A DNA stretch of 64,000 nt from Schistosoma haematobium (taxonomy: Eukaryota > Platyhelminthes > Trematoda > Strigeidida > Schistosomatidae): contig NC_067196.1 in the NCBI RefSeq assembly GCF_000699445.3, positions 39,204,616 to 39,268,615 of the forward strand, read 5' to 3'. Made by a program: the position numbers and the translations under genes. This document shows, one piece after another, positions 1 through 11,781 of this stretch; position 1 is the first letter of the stretch; each line of letters begins with the position of its first letter. The notes below the pieces were generated by a model, which was not told the origin of the DNA, searched no databases, and was given only the letters and a program-made list of their open reading frames with translations.

Positions 1-65
1 ACCATTTTATCTCCTAATACTACTGTAGGTATTGAACCTGACCGATTCTAATGAAACATTTTGAA

Positions 66-345
66 GTTCGAGAGAGAAAAAATTATCTGTAAAGCTGGGT
101 GACACGGCAATATTTCTCTCAAGATTACAGGTACACCTTGCTGACGAGTGCCGAATAGCACGAAAAGTAGTTCCAGGGTTTCGTGATGACTACCTGCGAC
201 TACAGTCTCATCTCAATTCAGTGGATGCGATGTCCAGTCACCTAGACTATGGGCCACTTTGTAACTTGGTCTATAGAATTCGATCTGCACTAAGGAGAAC
301 CTAATACGCTTGACATTGATCACTAACCGATGATCAATTAGTTAC
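66..345 (+). repeat. tRNA-related SINE, family S2, with hammerhead-like core
   Basis: Dispersed repeat also found, in the other orientation, at 48855-49310 and as a fragment at 17660-17805. A hammerhead-type core lies at 141-165: CTGACGA, a helix II formed by GTGC (148-151) and GCAC (158-161), then GAAA. The part upstream (GCTGGGTGACACG, about 95-107) is the 3' side of a tRNA-like head that is much better preserved in the 48.9 kb copy. I could not find a convincing helix I, so activity is doubtful. The family assignment rests on matches between copies seen here and not on a database search. Confidence 0.7.
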
Positions 346-1149
346 AAAACGTTTTAACATCCATCTCCAAGTTTCGAATTTCATTATCATTGTAAAAAGA
401 TAGTGTTCTATGTTTTTACTGAATTACAAAATTATTTGATAAATAACCAATTGACTTAACAATAAGGAAAAATCCCGGGAAAAACATAAGCACAAAAGAC
501 TGGAAGTGAAAAGAAATCATTAATTAGATGAAACCGATGAATATGAATTAGTAGACATAAATCTGAATTAGTAGAGGAACTATCTAGAACTAAACATATT
601 AACAATATGATTAAAACTTATACATTTAGCAATGCTCTCGATAAATCAACTAATACTAACCATGAGTTATGAAAAACAAGATTATATGACAGCATACTCT
701 CATTGAAATACTGCTAAACTAACAAACGAATGACAGTGAACTATTAATATATTCACTCTATCAACCATCTTATTCATTAAGGACTTGTGAAGTTCTCAAA
801 ACTCATATGTGAATAAGAATTATAAATTATCAAAAATACATCATCATTCCTGTTATCAGATCATCCGAATTTATTTGTGAAAATTAAGTTTACATTCATT
901 AAATTAACAAACGAATAAATTATACACAGGAGGTATTAGACTGTGGTACAACACATAGAACTATAAAGTAATGGAATCTCCTTACCATTTTAAACATTGC
1001 GATCTAGTTTTTTATGTTGTTTATCTACCTAATTTGAAAATCGGTACTAATAAACCGCAATTGTTAACTCTTTAAACAATACCAAAAGATATATATTTTT
1101 TATGACTATTGTTTTATTTCTATTTAACCTTAATCTTATTTATTCATTT
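346..1149. other. AT-rich stretch, nothing recognised
   Basis: No open frame with family features, no splice-flanked exon and no repeat shared with the rest of the window was seen. It is probably intron of the protocadherin-like gene if the missing 5' exons lie further left. Confidence 0.5.
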
Positions 1150-1159
1150 TAATTAACAC

Positions 1160-1665
1160 ATAGATATTGGCTCAAGAAGGCACCAAATACATATGCGCCA
1201 CACAAATCTCATTTGATTTGTGCGAGAGCTGTGATACTGCTCGGGTGCCCAAACCGAAGCAAATGGTTCTCTTAGGGGGCCACTCCCGGAGCCTTCGGCC
1301 TGAAGGTCTGATCCACAAGGCAGCGGAACAACGTAAGGAGTCTCAATCTCATGGTAGCCATTGATCAACGAATGGTTCATACGCCATTTGTTCCTTTAGG
1401 ATACTGGAGCCCATGTGCAACATTGATTTGGATTCAGGGTTTTCCGACTCCCCTAGGTAGGCTCCCAATGTCCACCAACCCTGTTAAAGTGCCGAACATC
1501 CGCTTATCTTCCTCTCGAGTTCGTAAACAACACCCCCGCCACGAGAAGGCAGTGAGTAGGACTTCCTGGCAGAGGCTATATACGCGTGGCCATGTGAGAG
1601 TATTTCAAGAGGGAGAGCTGACTCTCCCCACTCTCGGCTATACCTGGGCATTTGGAAGCTAACCT
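1160..1665. repeat. Unclassified dispersed repeat R1, longer copy
   Basis: A clearly GC-richer block in AT-rich surroundings. Its first ~330 bases match 6205-6500, sharing GGCCACTCCCGGAGCC, GATCCACAAGGCAG, CGCCATTTGTTCCTT and CAGGGTTTTCCGA. The tail from about 1490 to 1665 has no counterpart in the second copy. It is open in short frames on both strands, but none resembles a known protein to me. It could be part of a larger retrotransposon; the class is unknown. Confidence 0.7.
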
Positions 1666-2162
1666 CAATCTAATAAAATATGTACGGTATTTTTAATAAT
1701 TCAACTACATTTGTTGAATAAAAAGAAAGATTGAGACATAAATGCTTCTTTATAAACATACTTTATTAACACATTAATAATATGATTATAATATATAAAT
1801 TGATTGACATAACTTAGGTATATTATTTCCTAAATAAACAAATTCTTTATAAACAAACTAAATGATGATATGTTAAATTATATTTAAATAAACCAGATAA
1901 TGTATCATTACAATTTGTCGATATACAACAGTTGTTCTTAGACCACCTACATAATTCCAACAACAACAATAACCAAAAACAAAATATGATTGAAATAAAC
2001 AATTCGTTAAGATTCATCTAATGAAATATTTAAAATAATCATAGGTAAATATCTATATAAAGAAGTTAATTTATGTCAAAACTATCAATCATGAAATCTA
2101 TGCATAATGGTTTAGATACTTTTTGAAATTATTCAATGTAAGATTATAAAATGTTATTATTA
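1666..2162. other. AT-rich spacer, nothing recognised
   Basis: Simple AT-rich sequence between repeat R1 and an RTE fragment. No feature supported. Confidence 0.5.
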
Positions 2163-2765
2163 TTATGTACTTACTTACTTGCGCCTGTTTCTCCCAATGG
2201 AGCATAGGCCACCGACCAGCATTCTCCAACCCACTCAGTCCTGGGCCTTCTTTTCTAATTCCATCTAATTCCTGTTCATTTTTCTCATGTCTATTTCCAT
2301 TTCTCGGCGTAATGTGTTCTTTGGTCTTCCTCTTTTCCTTTGGCCTTGAGGATTCCATGTGAGAGCTTGTCTTGTGACGCAGTCCGGTGCTTTCCTCAAT
2401 GTGTGTCCTATCCACTTCCAGCGCTTCTTCCTGATTTCTTCCTCCGCTGGGATCTGGTTTGTTTTCTCCCACAGCACGTTGTTGCTAATAGTGTCCGGCC
2501 AACGGATCCAACGTACTTTGCGTAGGCAACTGTTAATGAACACCTGTATTTTCTGGATGATGGCTTTCGTAATTCTCCAGGTTTCTGCCCCATACGGTAG
2601 AACTGTCTTGACATTTGCATTGAAAATCCTGACATTGGTGTTGGTTGACAGTTGCTTTGAGTTCCAGATGTTCCTCAGTTGTAAATATTCTGCTCTTGCT
2701 TTTCCGATCCGCGCCTTCACATCTGCATCAGATCCACCGCGTTCACCTGTTAATTGCTTATCATT
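2163..2765 (-). pseudogene. RTE-clade retrotransposon, 3' fragment
   Basis: The minus strand encodes about 150 residues (2265-2720) typical of the C-terminal end of RTE-clade non-LTR polyproteins of flukes: [45 protein letters not shown] and [12 protein letters not shown] blocks in that order. The element's 3' end at about 2166 carries the short TAAG-type tract usual for this clade. The endonuclease and the reverse-transcriptase catalytic core are absent, so this is a 5'-truncated dead copy. Four more RTE copies occur in the window. It lies in the putative intron upstream of the first recognised cadherin exon. Confidence 0.85.
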
Positions 2766-3647
2766 ACAGTAATGAAATGTTAGCTAACTAATTCTAAGTG
2801 GTTAATGTAAAACTGTCATAAAGATACATTTTATCAGAAATAACTGACAACTTACTGTAAAGATTCTAATATTGTGTTGACATACTATTTTTTACAAGTA
2901 CTTAAATATAGTTTGAGTCGACTTTGTTGAAACAGCTTCTCTTAGCATATTGTAGCCACTGAAGAGAAATATTTAAAAAAATTTTAATCTTTATTATTAA
3001 TCAATTACTAATCTTTTAGGATGCTTCTTTCTACTTAAATAAAGTTTTATCTAATTTTCATCTTGTAATTCCACCTGTGCAACAATTTATTTCTGTTTTC
3101 ATTATTTCGACTTATAGGGCATTAATTCTTTCAAAGATAAACTTTGTAAGTCGAACATTAATTAGATTGCTTATTAGTCTTTAAGGATTATCTCTACTAA
3201 AATTCGTAGACGCTATAATAGTTCTAACGTTTTTCTATCATTAATTATCCTTTGGAAATACTTCACATGAACTGATGAATTGAAAGGATGGAATGAACAA
3301 AGCTCCAAAATTAATGTTGACGGTTTCAATAATAGTTAAGAAACATGGTGCACTTAAGAATTCACTGTGGTAAGTTGAACTTGAGTTTAAAATTGCCTCA
3401 TTATAACTCAGTATAAACAATGTATACATATCAATCTAAGCTTTTTATCAACATAAGATCTCACAAATATTTGACCTATGACAATGGAGAATTATTACAC
3501 ATAGGAGGAAATCTACGAAATACCGATTAAAACATCGGTAGAACAGTTTCTTTTCAGTTAAACTATTTAAATTAAATAATTTTTTGTAATATACATACGT
3601 GTAGTTGAATTTCATTCAATAAAGAACCTCATTGTATATTTTTACAG
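2766..3647. other. Intron sequence upstream of first recognised exon
   Basis: AT-rich and without recognisable coding sequence. It ends in a pyrimidine-rich tract and TTTTTACAG at 3640-3647, the acceptor for the exon that follows. Confidence 0.55.
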
Positions 3648-3941
3648 ATCGATTCTCATGGTCTTTTGAAAACAAACCGTATTATAGATAGAGAGTCCCA
3701 ATCAATTTATCAGTTTACAGTTCTAGCTACTGATGGTGGAGTTCAGTTAGAAAACAGATATTTACCGGTAAATTATCAAATTGATGATTATGAAGAAGAA
3801 ATAAACGAAGTATCAAAACATAAAATAACATCACAAAATAAAAATAATATTCACACATCTGCAGTCACTGTACGCATATTAGTATCAGATCTGAATGATA
3901 ATACTCCAATATTTGTGTATCCAAACACAAGTGTTTTTAAG
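3648..3941 (+). CDS. Protocadherin-like protein, exon a (cadherin repeat)
   Basis: 98 complete codons between a TTTTTACAG acceptor and an AAG/GTGAGT donor, phase 0 at both ends. The translation holds the second half of a cadherin (EC) repeat: IDSHGLLKT, the DRES calcium motif, the ATDGG strand-end motif, then a longer charged insert (DDYEEEINEV), and the inter-repeat calcium linker DLNDNTP. Cadherin repeats bind calcium between domains and mediate cell-cell contact outside the cell. The exon starts inside a repeat, so more exons must exist 5'; none was recognised in the first 3.6 kb. An internal TTG is not a start. Family identity is certain as a cadherin; protocadherin-type follows from the tail and domain order. 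Confidence 0.9.
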
Positions 3942-6200
3942 GTGAGTTAATTCTCTTGAATAAAAATATGTTTAAATCATAAGCCTATTAATTTTAGAAA
4001 CATAATTTTTTCAGTATTATTATTGAATTCTCTTCCTGACATGGTTACGACACCCAAAACATGATAAGTAACGACCCATATATATTTTGTTTTCTGACGT
4101 TTCGTGACTTAGTGTAAGTCACTTCTTCAGAGAATAAATAACCAAATTAGAATTAATCCAAGTTTAAATAATACAACGGAACAATAAGAATAATATTTGA
4201 CTAATACCCCATTAGCTCGATTTCATATTTATTTTGTTTCATTATTTAAATAAGTTAATTAGTCATTAGACTATGATCATTAGATAAGTTTCTTAAGTCG
4301 TAGATTGTTTTGTTCTTTTCATTTTTATTTAGGTTATTCAGAATGAGATAAGCAAACAGTTTCAATATTTCTTAGTCATTTAAATCTTACATCCTTTGGA
4401 ATTTCAAATTGTAGGTAATCTATCTTCTGTTGAAAAAATATGTCTGCAGTTAAATTCATGTGAATTATACAGAATGAAAAATATGATACAAACACTTCTA
4501 TGAAAGGAATTTCTAGCTCTTCCTATGCTTTATTTGTTACGTAAGAAGGATTTACTTATCTTTCAAGTCACTATTAAACATAAAACTATTTTCAGGTTAT
4601 TTTTGTTGTACTTTACAATAACGATAAACTGAATAAATAAAATGATAAATGAATGTCATGTAGAACAAAAGACTAAACACCATCATATGAATAGTTTCTA
4701 GTTATAATAGAGTAAGTTTCTTAATGCAGATCATTGTAAGAAAAACGAACTCTATTGATATTGTCCCTATTATGTATTTCATTTTTAAATTAACGATGAT
4801 CATATTGATTGCTTCGAAACGTTTACAGCTTTAGTGATTTCATCTTGATCGAGATGTGAGTAATGCTTTTTTAGATATGCGGTTTTATGTATTGGAAAAT
4901 TACATAATATTCAAACAAATAGTGCTGATACATTTCATTCACAACAAAAGATTTCCTTGCTCGTAAGCCCGTAAAGCTTTCTTTATACTACTTGACAACA
5001 TATAAATGTTTATACTCTGTATGTGCATTCTAGGATGTGTATTGTAACTACATTAAACATATAAAATATTTACTCAGACAATAAATTATTCTAAGCAAAG
5101 ATGGAGACTGATCAATTGCGGTCGTACACGTCAATGGGAAGGTTCAAACAAACAATACGAAATGAATAAATTATTCTATATTTTATAGTATTGTATCTCA
5201 AAATTACAATCACTTATGCCTAGCTAATAAGCACAATTTCATTAGCTCATTAATGTAAGACTTAGGTGCTTGTCATCTTCAAAAATGTGATTCCAAACCC
5301 CAAACATATCACTATTCTTATTTTATTTAGTTTATTAACAGTCATTTGCTCTTGCATCGGTAATCGGCATCATATAAACTTTTGACAATGAATAATCGAA
5401 TGAAAATAAAAATAACAAATAAAAGAATATATTTAAACAGCTTAAATTATCAAAATACATTTTTATGCTTTCTTCCATGCTTTAGAACACAATAGTTTAT
5501 CAATAATATGAAATTCAGTATATAAGTTCTTGAAAGTTCCTTTATTACTATTCATACATCTTTCTAATTCATACTTGTCAGCATGAATCTTAGTCTTAAA
5601 CTGTTGTGAGCCTTGACTTCCAGTTAACTGAAAATGTACTATGTATTTAAGTAGTTGATATATATGTATATAAGTTAAAATTCAGTTGTATCTTGTGTAT
5701 AATCACTGGCTCTTTTCACAGACATTATTTTATGTTTATAACACTTACGTCATAAACAAATGTTGATATAGGTTTTTAAGGGATGATCGTTCAACAGACG
5801 TTCGTGATAAATATTATACCGTCATTTAAGAAAAAAAAGGACATATATCAATTGGCGATGATGAAATGTAGATTCGGTAGTCGCATAGTTATTTGTTTTT
5901 ACAAATATCGTAGACATTCTTGCTGATTTTTGAAAAAAGATACAAATAAATGAATGCCTTTATTTATATTAAAACAATGAAAATCGATCTCAAACTTCAA
6001 AAGTTATTTCATTTATTCTTTATTCCTAGTCTTCTTTAAGTTCGTTCTACATTCACCAATAACTTCAGTTGTAAGTAAATCTATAAATTCAGTCATATAA
6101 ATTCTACGCAGCCTTACTCGAAGAAAACAGTTTTGTTTCTAATATATGTTCGAAATAGCATCAATTAGCACATGTATGGTATTTTTATTTTATTTGAACG
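3942..6200 (+). other. First part of intron between exons a and b
   Basis: AT-rich intron without recognised coding sequence apart from the hairpin listed at 4030-4140. The whole intron runs to 8263 and also holds repeat R1 and an RTE fragment. Confidence 0.6.
4030..4140 (-). ncRNA. Hammerhead-like hairpin motif in cadherin intron
   Basis: On the minus strand CTGAAGA (4130-4124) is followed, after one extra A, by a perfect 8-bp stem (4115-4122 with 4104-4111, 3-base loop) and then GAAACGTC (4103-4096). This is the order of a hammerhead core: CUGANGA, helix II, GAAA, then a GUC-like cleavage triplet. The extra A before helix II and the lack of a loop in helix III depart from the consensus. 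Similar phrases occur at the ends of Penelope-like elements. Catalysis is not shown; it may only be a repeat hairpin. Confidence 0.4.
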
Positions 6201-6204
6201 TAAA

Positions 6205-6500
6205 TATTGGTACAGAGGGGCAATGAATACGCAATTCACTTAATTTATGTGTGGGTTGTGGTACTGCCTAGGGGCCTACACCGAAGAAGGTGGTTTTCTT
6301 AGGAGGCCACTCCCGGAGCCTTTGACCTAAAGGTTTGATCCACAAGGCAGTGGAGAAACGTCAGGAGATGCAGTCCCATGATAGCCAGTGACCAATAATT
6401 GGTTCACACGCCATTTGTTCCTTGAGGATCCTGGAGCTTATGTGTACCATTGATTTGTAATCAGGGTTTTCCGAATTCCCTAGGTGGATCCTCCATATCC
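6205..6500. repeat. Unclassified dispersed repeat R1, shorter copy
   Basis: Matches the first ~330 bases of 1160-1665 in the same orientation with scattered substitutions and small gaps; the match ends after CCCTAGGTGGATCCTCC. Both copies are GC-rich islands lying 5 kb apart in the same gene region. Class unknown. Confidence 0.7.
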
Positions 6501-6967
6501 ACATGTATAATAAACATATATGTTTAAGATAAATGAACTTGACAAAGAGATATACATTATAGTTATTTATATTAATTTCTTGCGAACTACTTGGTCTCAT
6601 TGACATGTAAACTAAACTTAAATCTAATTAAAATTGTACAACAAACAGAAGTTATCAGATATCACTTTTTAAAACAATCAAAATAATATTTATGTTTTTG
6701 GTTAACCATATTAATTGATTACATTTTTTATTTCCTTATGACAGAATATGTCAAGTTGGATATTACCTAATTCAAAATTATCTTGAAATAATAATTCAAC
6801 ACAACATTTCTGTTGCTATGACAAAATTTTATAAAGTTACTCATTATTCACATGCTAAATATTTTGTTTTTCTAAATAAAGCTTCCTATAATATATCCAA
6901 TTAAACTGTTTCATTTCTATTAGAAACATTGTTCTTGTCAAACGTCATGTGGAAAAGTAGATGTAAC

Positions 6968-8071
6968 AGACTTACTTACTTACGTCTGTTACTCCTCGTG
7001 AAGGAGCATAGGCCGCTCATCAGCATTTGCCATCCAACCCTGGCCCGAACAATCCTTTCCAGCTCCTTCCAGTTGTTATTCATTCTTTTCATATCTGCTT
7101 CTATTTCCCGACGTAATGTGTTCTTCGGCCTTCCAATTTTCCGCTTCACTTCAGGATTCCAAGTTGGGGCTTGCTTCGTGATGTAGTTTGATGATTTGCA
7201 TAGTGTATGTCCTATTCATTACCACCGTCTTTTCCTAATTTCCATTTCAGCTGGAAGCTGGTTTGTTCTCTCCCACAAAAGGCTGTTACTGATGGTATCC
7301 GACCAATGGATGTTGAGTATCTTGAGTAGACAACTATTTATAAATACTTGTACCTTCTCGATGATGGTTGTAGTAGTCCTCCAAGTTTAAAGTTCCGTAC
7401 AGTAAAACTGCCTTGACGTTCGTATTGAAGATTCTCACTTTGATATTGGTTGACAAACCGTTGTTTTGAGTTCCATATGTTCTTCAATTGTAGGAATGCG
7501 GTCCTTGCTTTGCCAATCCTCGCCTTTACGTCTGCATCTGATCCTCCTTGTTCATCGATGATGCTTCCCAGGTGTGTGATGGATTCCACATCTTCCAGAG
7601 TTTCGCCATCAAGGGTGATTGGATTGCTGTTCTCCGTGTTGTATTTGAGGACCTTGGTTTTCCCCTTGTGTATGCTGAGGCCTACTGATGCAGAGACTGC
7701 TGCTACACTGGCTGTCTTCATCTGCATTTGTTCGTGTGTTGGATAGGAGGGCTAGGTCATCTGCGAAGTCCGATTCGTCTAATTGGTTCTGACCTGTCCA
7801 TTGTATGCCGTGTTTTCCTTCAGATGTCGAGGTCTTCACAATCCAGTCGACCACCAGAAGAAAGAGGAAGGGAGAGAGTAAACAGCCTTGTCTGACCGCG
7901 GTCCTTACTTGGAATGCATCTGTCAGCTGTCCTCCATGTACGACCTTGCACTGTAGTCCATTGTATGAGTTCCGGATAATATTGACAATCTTCTCAGGAA
8001 CTCCGTAGTGTCAAAGAAATTTCCATAACGTCCTCCTATTTACACTATCAAATGTTTTTTCATAATCAATG
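6968..8071 (-). pseudogene. RTE-clade retrotransposon, 5'-truncated copy
   Basis: Read on the minus strand it starts at FIDYEKTFDS (about 8071), runs through the RT palm (HGGQLTDAFQVR, VRQGCLLSPFLF, catalytic FADDLALL about 7750-7780) and ends at the usual C-terminal region and a TAAG-rich 3' end near 6970. It is broken by frameshifts and by a TGA where relatives have CGA (Arg) just before HYGVPEKI. The endonuclease and N-terminal RT are missing. The copy at 44590-45662 is truncated at the same point. It sits in the intron between exons a and b, antisense to the gene. Confidence 0.9.
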
Positions 8072-8263
8072 AATTTTATGCATGATGATATAACAAAGTT
8101 ATACTGATAATAGTTTGTTGTCATTATTGAAAAATCTAAACTCACTAATTGAAATCTGTTTAATTTTTTTTCGTATAGATATACTTCAATTAATGCAATA
8201 TCAAAACTAACATTTAGAAATTAATAATAAACTTATTCATTATATGTATTTCTTAATTTCAAG

Positions 8264-8449
8264 GTTCGACTTTCTGTACATGAAAAAAAAGGATTTATAG
8301 TAACACGATTAGTAGCTGTTGATAAAGATTCAGGTCGAAATGGTGAGATACATTACAGTTTACTTAAAGGTGATCCCAAACATATATTTGGATTACGTCA
8401 TGATACAGGAGAGATAATTGTAACAAATACTATTCAGAAATCTAAAGAT
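8264..8449 (+). CDS. Protocadherin-like protein, exon b (cadherin repeat)
   Basis: 62 codons beginning after ATTTCAAG and read in phase 0. The product shows a cadherin repeat start: the calcium motif VAVDKDSGRNGEIHYSL, then DTGEI. Only one end fits the phase of the next exon and the usual repeat length: a donor GAT/GCAAGT at 8449/8450, which makes this a GC-AG intron. The GT one base further on would leave the wrong phase, and a stop follows 15 bases later. Joining here gives ...QKSKD/VPTILSIQASDRG, a normal spacing for an EC repeat. Exon identity is certain; the 3' boundary is inferred. Confidence 0.85.
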
Positions 8450-9382
8450 GCAAGTACAATATTTCATTAAACCTTATGATATTTGTTTGTATGTTTGTTT
8501 TCTATTTTTCATGATTAATTCAAAGATTTATCAGTCCAGTTTATTTCTGTCATCTAAGCATTTATCTTCCTGACAATTTACTGGATGCGCACTAGTAGGT
8601 AGTCTCATAATAGGATGAAATAGATGTTCAATGATCTCAGATTTTTTAGTGTTGGCTTACTTCATGTTAGTTTTCAAGCATAACAACATTCAACAATATC
8701 CACAACTCTTATATTTATAAATTTTTATGAATGAAAATGTTCAATAAATGTACCAAACATATTATAGACAATGATTAAGACGCATTGAAAACATGTGTTC
8801 ATTCGGATACATTTATTAATTCAATGGAATTCATTTTGCACAGCAATAAAGAAACAATAGAAATGCAATGTTCATGATTGAAAACCTACAAAATGCTGGT
8901 TCAGTGATTTATATTTAGAAAAAACAATGACGAAACACTGGGTAGCTACAGTAAAATTAGTATCCCATGAACAGCCTATTGGAACGAAACAAGTACTACT
9001 AGCATTCACTAGCCCTATTTACCAATAATCTTCTTATCACAAGTTAAATTAGCTTAGTTATTGTAGTTGACTGAAATCACGAAGCCAATTTCATTTTAAT
9101 GGGTCAGTCACATTCTTGAATTCATTCGCTCCGTGTCGTAGCGCAAATAGACTTTAAGATTATAAATGAGCATTCTACTGTGCTTCATTTGTAACGAAGT
9201 AACGAAATTGTATCATTCTGTAATTCCTTAATACCATAAAATAGAATGACTTCACCAATGTGTAGTGAATAACTTTAAAGTTATCTTAATATGAACTTGT
9301 AAATTTTAATTTTTCTGAAAGTGAATTATGCTTACTTTATTAATGAATTACTAACCTACTCCTTCATTATTTGTGCAATTAG
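8450..9382 (+). other. Intron between exons b and c (GC-AG)
   Basis: AT-rich intron with a GCAAGT donor and a GTGCAATTAG acceptor. Nothing else recognised inside. Confidence 0.65.
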
Positions 9383-9830
9383 GTTCCTACAATTTTATCG
9401 ATTCAAGCATCAGATCGTGGAGTTCCACCGAAATCTAGTAAAATAGATGTTCAGATTATTATCACTGACTCACCACCAATTGGTAGAAGTCTTGGTACAC
9501 TTGATGAATATCAGTTGGCTAATTTAAAATCACTTGGATTAATTGGTATCACCGAAGTGGATAATACTGGAGCTGTTGAATTGAATAAACTAATCATGAT
9601 GTGTATTGTTGTGTCAACAGCCATATTATGCATTATATTGATTGTAACTATTGGAGTGTTTGCTAAACGTACAACTTGTAAGAATATTTTCACCTCAATA
9701 AAACAACGTCAATCTGTAAAAATGAGAAAGACAAGAGGAAAAAGTAACGTTCCTGATGTTATTTGTAAAGATAATGATGATGATATTAATCAGCCGGATG
9801 AACTTCAAGAAGAGATGAAAAACCTTAAAG
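9383..9830 (+). CDS. Protocadherin-like protein, exon c (membrane-proximal repeat and membrane helix)
   Basis: Begins after TTGTGCAATTAG and ends at AAAG/GTATGT, leaving phase 1. It encodes the end of the last cadherin repeat (ILSIQASDRGVPP, then DVQIII), a linker, and a clear membrane helix of about 25 residues at 9590-9664 (from LIMMCIVV to TIGVFA) followed by the positive stop-transfer KRTTCK. The cytoplasmic side starts with basic SIKQRQSVKMRKTRGK and continues acidic (DNDDDINQPDELQEEM). This order of last EC repeat, helix and basic juxtamembrane segment is that of a type I cadherin-superfamily receptor. The exon would read past its end to a stop near 9900, but the good donor and the in-frame next exon argue for splicing. 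Confidence 0.9.
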
Positions 9831-11781
9831 GTATGTTATATTACGGGAACTTTTGTGATTCATCAATACGGATTCATAAATTTGTTCTGAGCTATATTTG
9901 ATAGTCAGCTTGTGGCTTTTATTCTAGTTTTACATTACGTTAAGATAGATTCAAATTTATTTTGCTTCTCTAGTTGGTTTTTAATGCAAACATTGTAGAA
10001 AATATCCTGTAAATTCATGCTTTCAGAACATATATATGATAGAATAAATGTCATTTAAGTATTGTATGTTTTCAACGTTTTAATAATTGGTCAATGGAAT
10101 AAGAAGGAAGCTTATCACTTGATAGTGTAAATATATTGTTACTGCTTTTCTGAATTTTTCCGTATGATTGAAAAATACAAATTAAATGGATAATTATACA
10201 AATGAAAGGGTGATCTATAGTTTTCTGCAGTTTTGAGAAACATTGGTCAAAGATTCAAGTGTAAATAATAAAATACTATAACAACAGAAGACTTTAGGGA
10301 AAATGAATTCACTGGGGATTGTTAGTAAGATAACACTGCCATACTCGATATGTTCATTTGATCCTAACTGTCTTGAAGATATCACTCACTTTTGATCTAC
10401 TAGTTAATTTAGACAATTTATTCGTAAGTAAATCGTTGTTTGTGTAGTACCCAGTACCGAATCTCACAACTTATTTCACATGTAAGGTAGACTTAGAGAC
10501 TGATTTTAAAACTATGTAATCTTATGCTGCTAGTCTACAAAATGTTTCTGTCGGCAACCCAGGTGCTAGGCTTGAAGCTATTACGAGTTCAGTTAGTATG
10601 CGAATGGAACAAAGACTTGTGACCGTAGACCAATAAGCCAGCTATTCGATGCGTCCCAGCCCCGCTAACTAGAGGAAGATGTCCAAGCTTGGAACGGAAA
10701 AGTGTATCCTGTAAGCCAGAAGCACGAGTGAATAATAACAGACACAAATTAAACGTATATATATATATAGAGCATAAAACTGTCCTTGGGAAGCGTAGCA
10801 GAAATAGCATACTAAAAATACACAACGAACCAATAGCGTCAAAGGTTCTCCCAAGTGGGAAATACGACACGAAGGTGAAAAGTGCGCTTTTGGTGCAAAA
10901 ACAAGAAAATTTAAATTTTCAAAATAAAACTACAAAATTAAGGCATTTACCAAGTAAGTTCTGGGGATCTAACATCCCCAACATCAGGAATAGGTACACA
11001 CGGATAACAATTATAACCACTAGCTCTTATAACTAAATAAGAATAAACGTGGCTCAATCCGTAGAAGAGACAAAAGTAATAGGTAATGTTTTATTTACAC
11101 AAGCAAATCACTGATATCTCTGCATACACTGACTTTTACAAGTTTAATTTACAACAGTTAATAATCTGATTTAAAATATAATCATCTGATTACTACTTGC
11201 CACTCATTAATCAGTTATTCATGGTATCAATATAATTAATAATATTGCAATTTTCAACCTTTGAAAATACTAAATAAAGCTACTCTACTGAGTTATGAAT
11301 TTATTTCACTCTAACATTAATCTTTTTAGTGAAATACATGTGATCAAATCTACTTTTGGAAATCGACTTGAATACCGTATTGTCACTTCGTACTAGAAAC
11401 AGTGCTGTAATTTCATAATATTTTTTCCATCTAACAGTAGTTAACGACTAAAACATTTGAATTTTTATTTATACTGTATTAGAATGTGACTATTTATATT
11501 TAAATATGTGACTAAATAACTAGGTTTATCAACCAATTAGGGTCAATAAATAGTTTGACAGCAGTTTTCATTAGTATGAGGATTTTCGATGTAAATGATA
11601 ATGCAGTAAAGTGTATTTTATTACGTAATATGAGTCCAATTCAAGTACATTTGTGCATGGCAATTTAGTTTATTTATTATTATTATTATTAATATGTTTG
11701 TTAATTTAACCAAACAAACTCGTCATTTGCATTAATATTTATCGAGATGTTTGTGTTGTTTTCCTCTTTTCTTTTTTATAG
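9831..11781 (+). other. Intron between exons c and d
   Basis: GTATGT donor and a long pyrimidine tract with TTTTTTATAG acceptor. It contains a GC-richer block at about 10540-11035, listed separately; the rest is AT-rich with no feature. Confidence 0.65.
10540..11035. repeat. Probable decayed repeat in cadherin intron
   Basis: A GC-richer block that stands out from the intron. A short phrase (GCTAGGCTTGAAGC near 10565) recurs with changes near 19442. It contains an inverted phrase around GGGGATCTAACATCCCC (about 10962-10978). I could not find paired ends or a target duplication. The frame open at 10689-11036 has no family features, so I do not call a gene. Confidence 0.4.

Noticed and set aside
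1153..1662. Overlapping open frames on both strands in repeat R1
   Set aside because: The GC-rich repeat gives frames by chance; neither translation has family motifs, and the second repeat copy does not keep the frames.
9831..9901. Read-through end of exon c as an alternative C-terminus
   Set aside because: Possible by intron retention, but the strong GTATGT donor and in-frame exons d and e make splicing far more likely.
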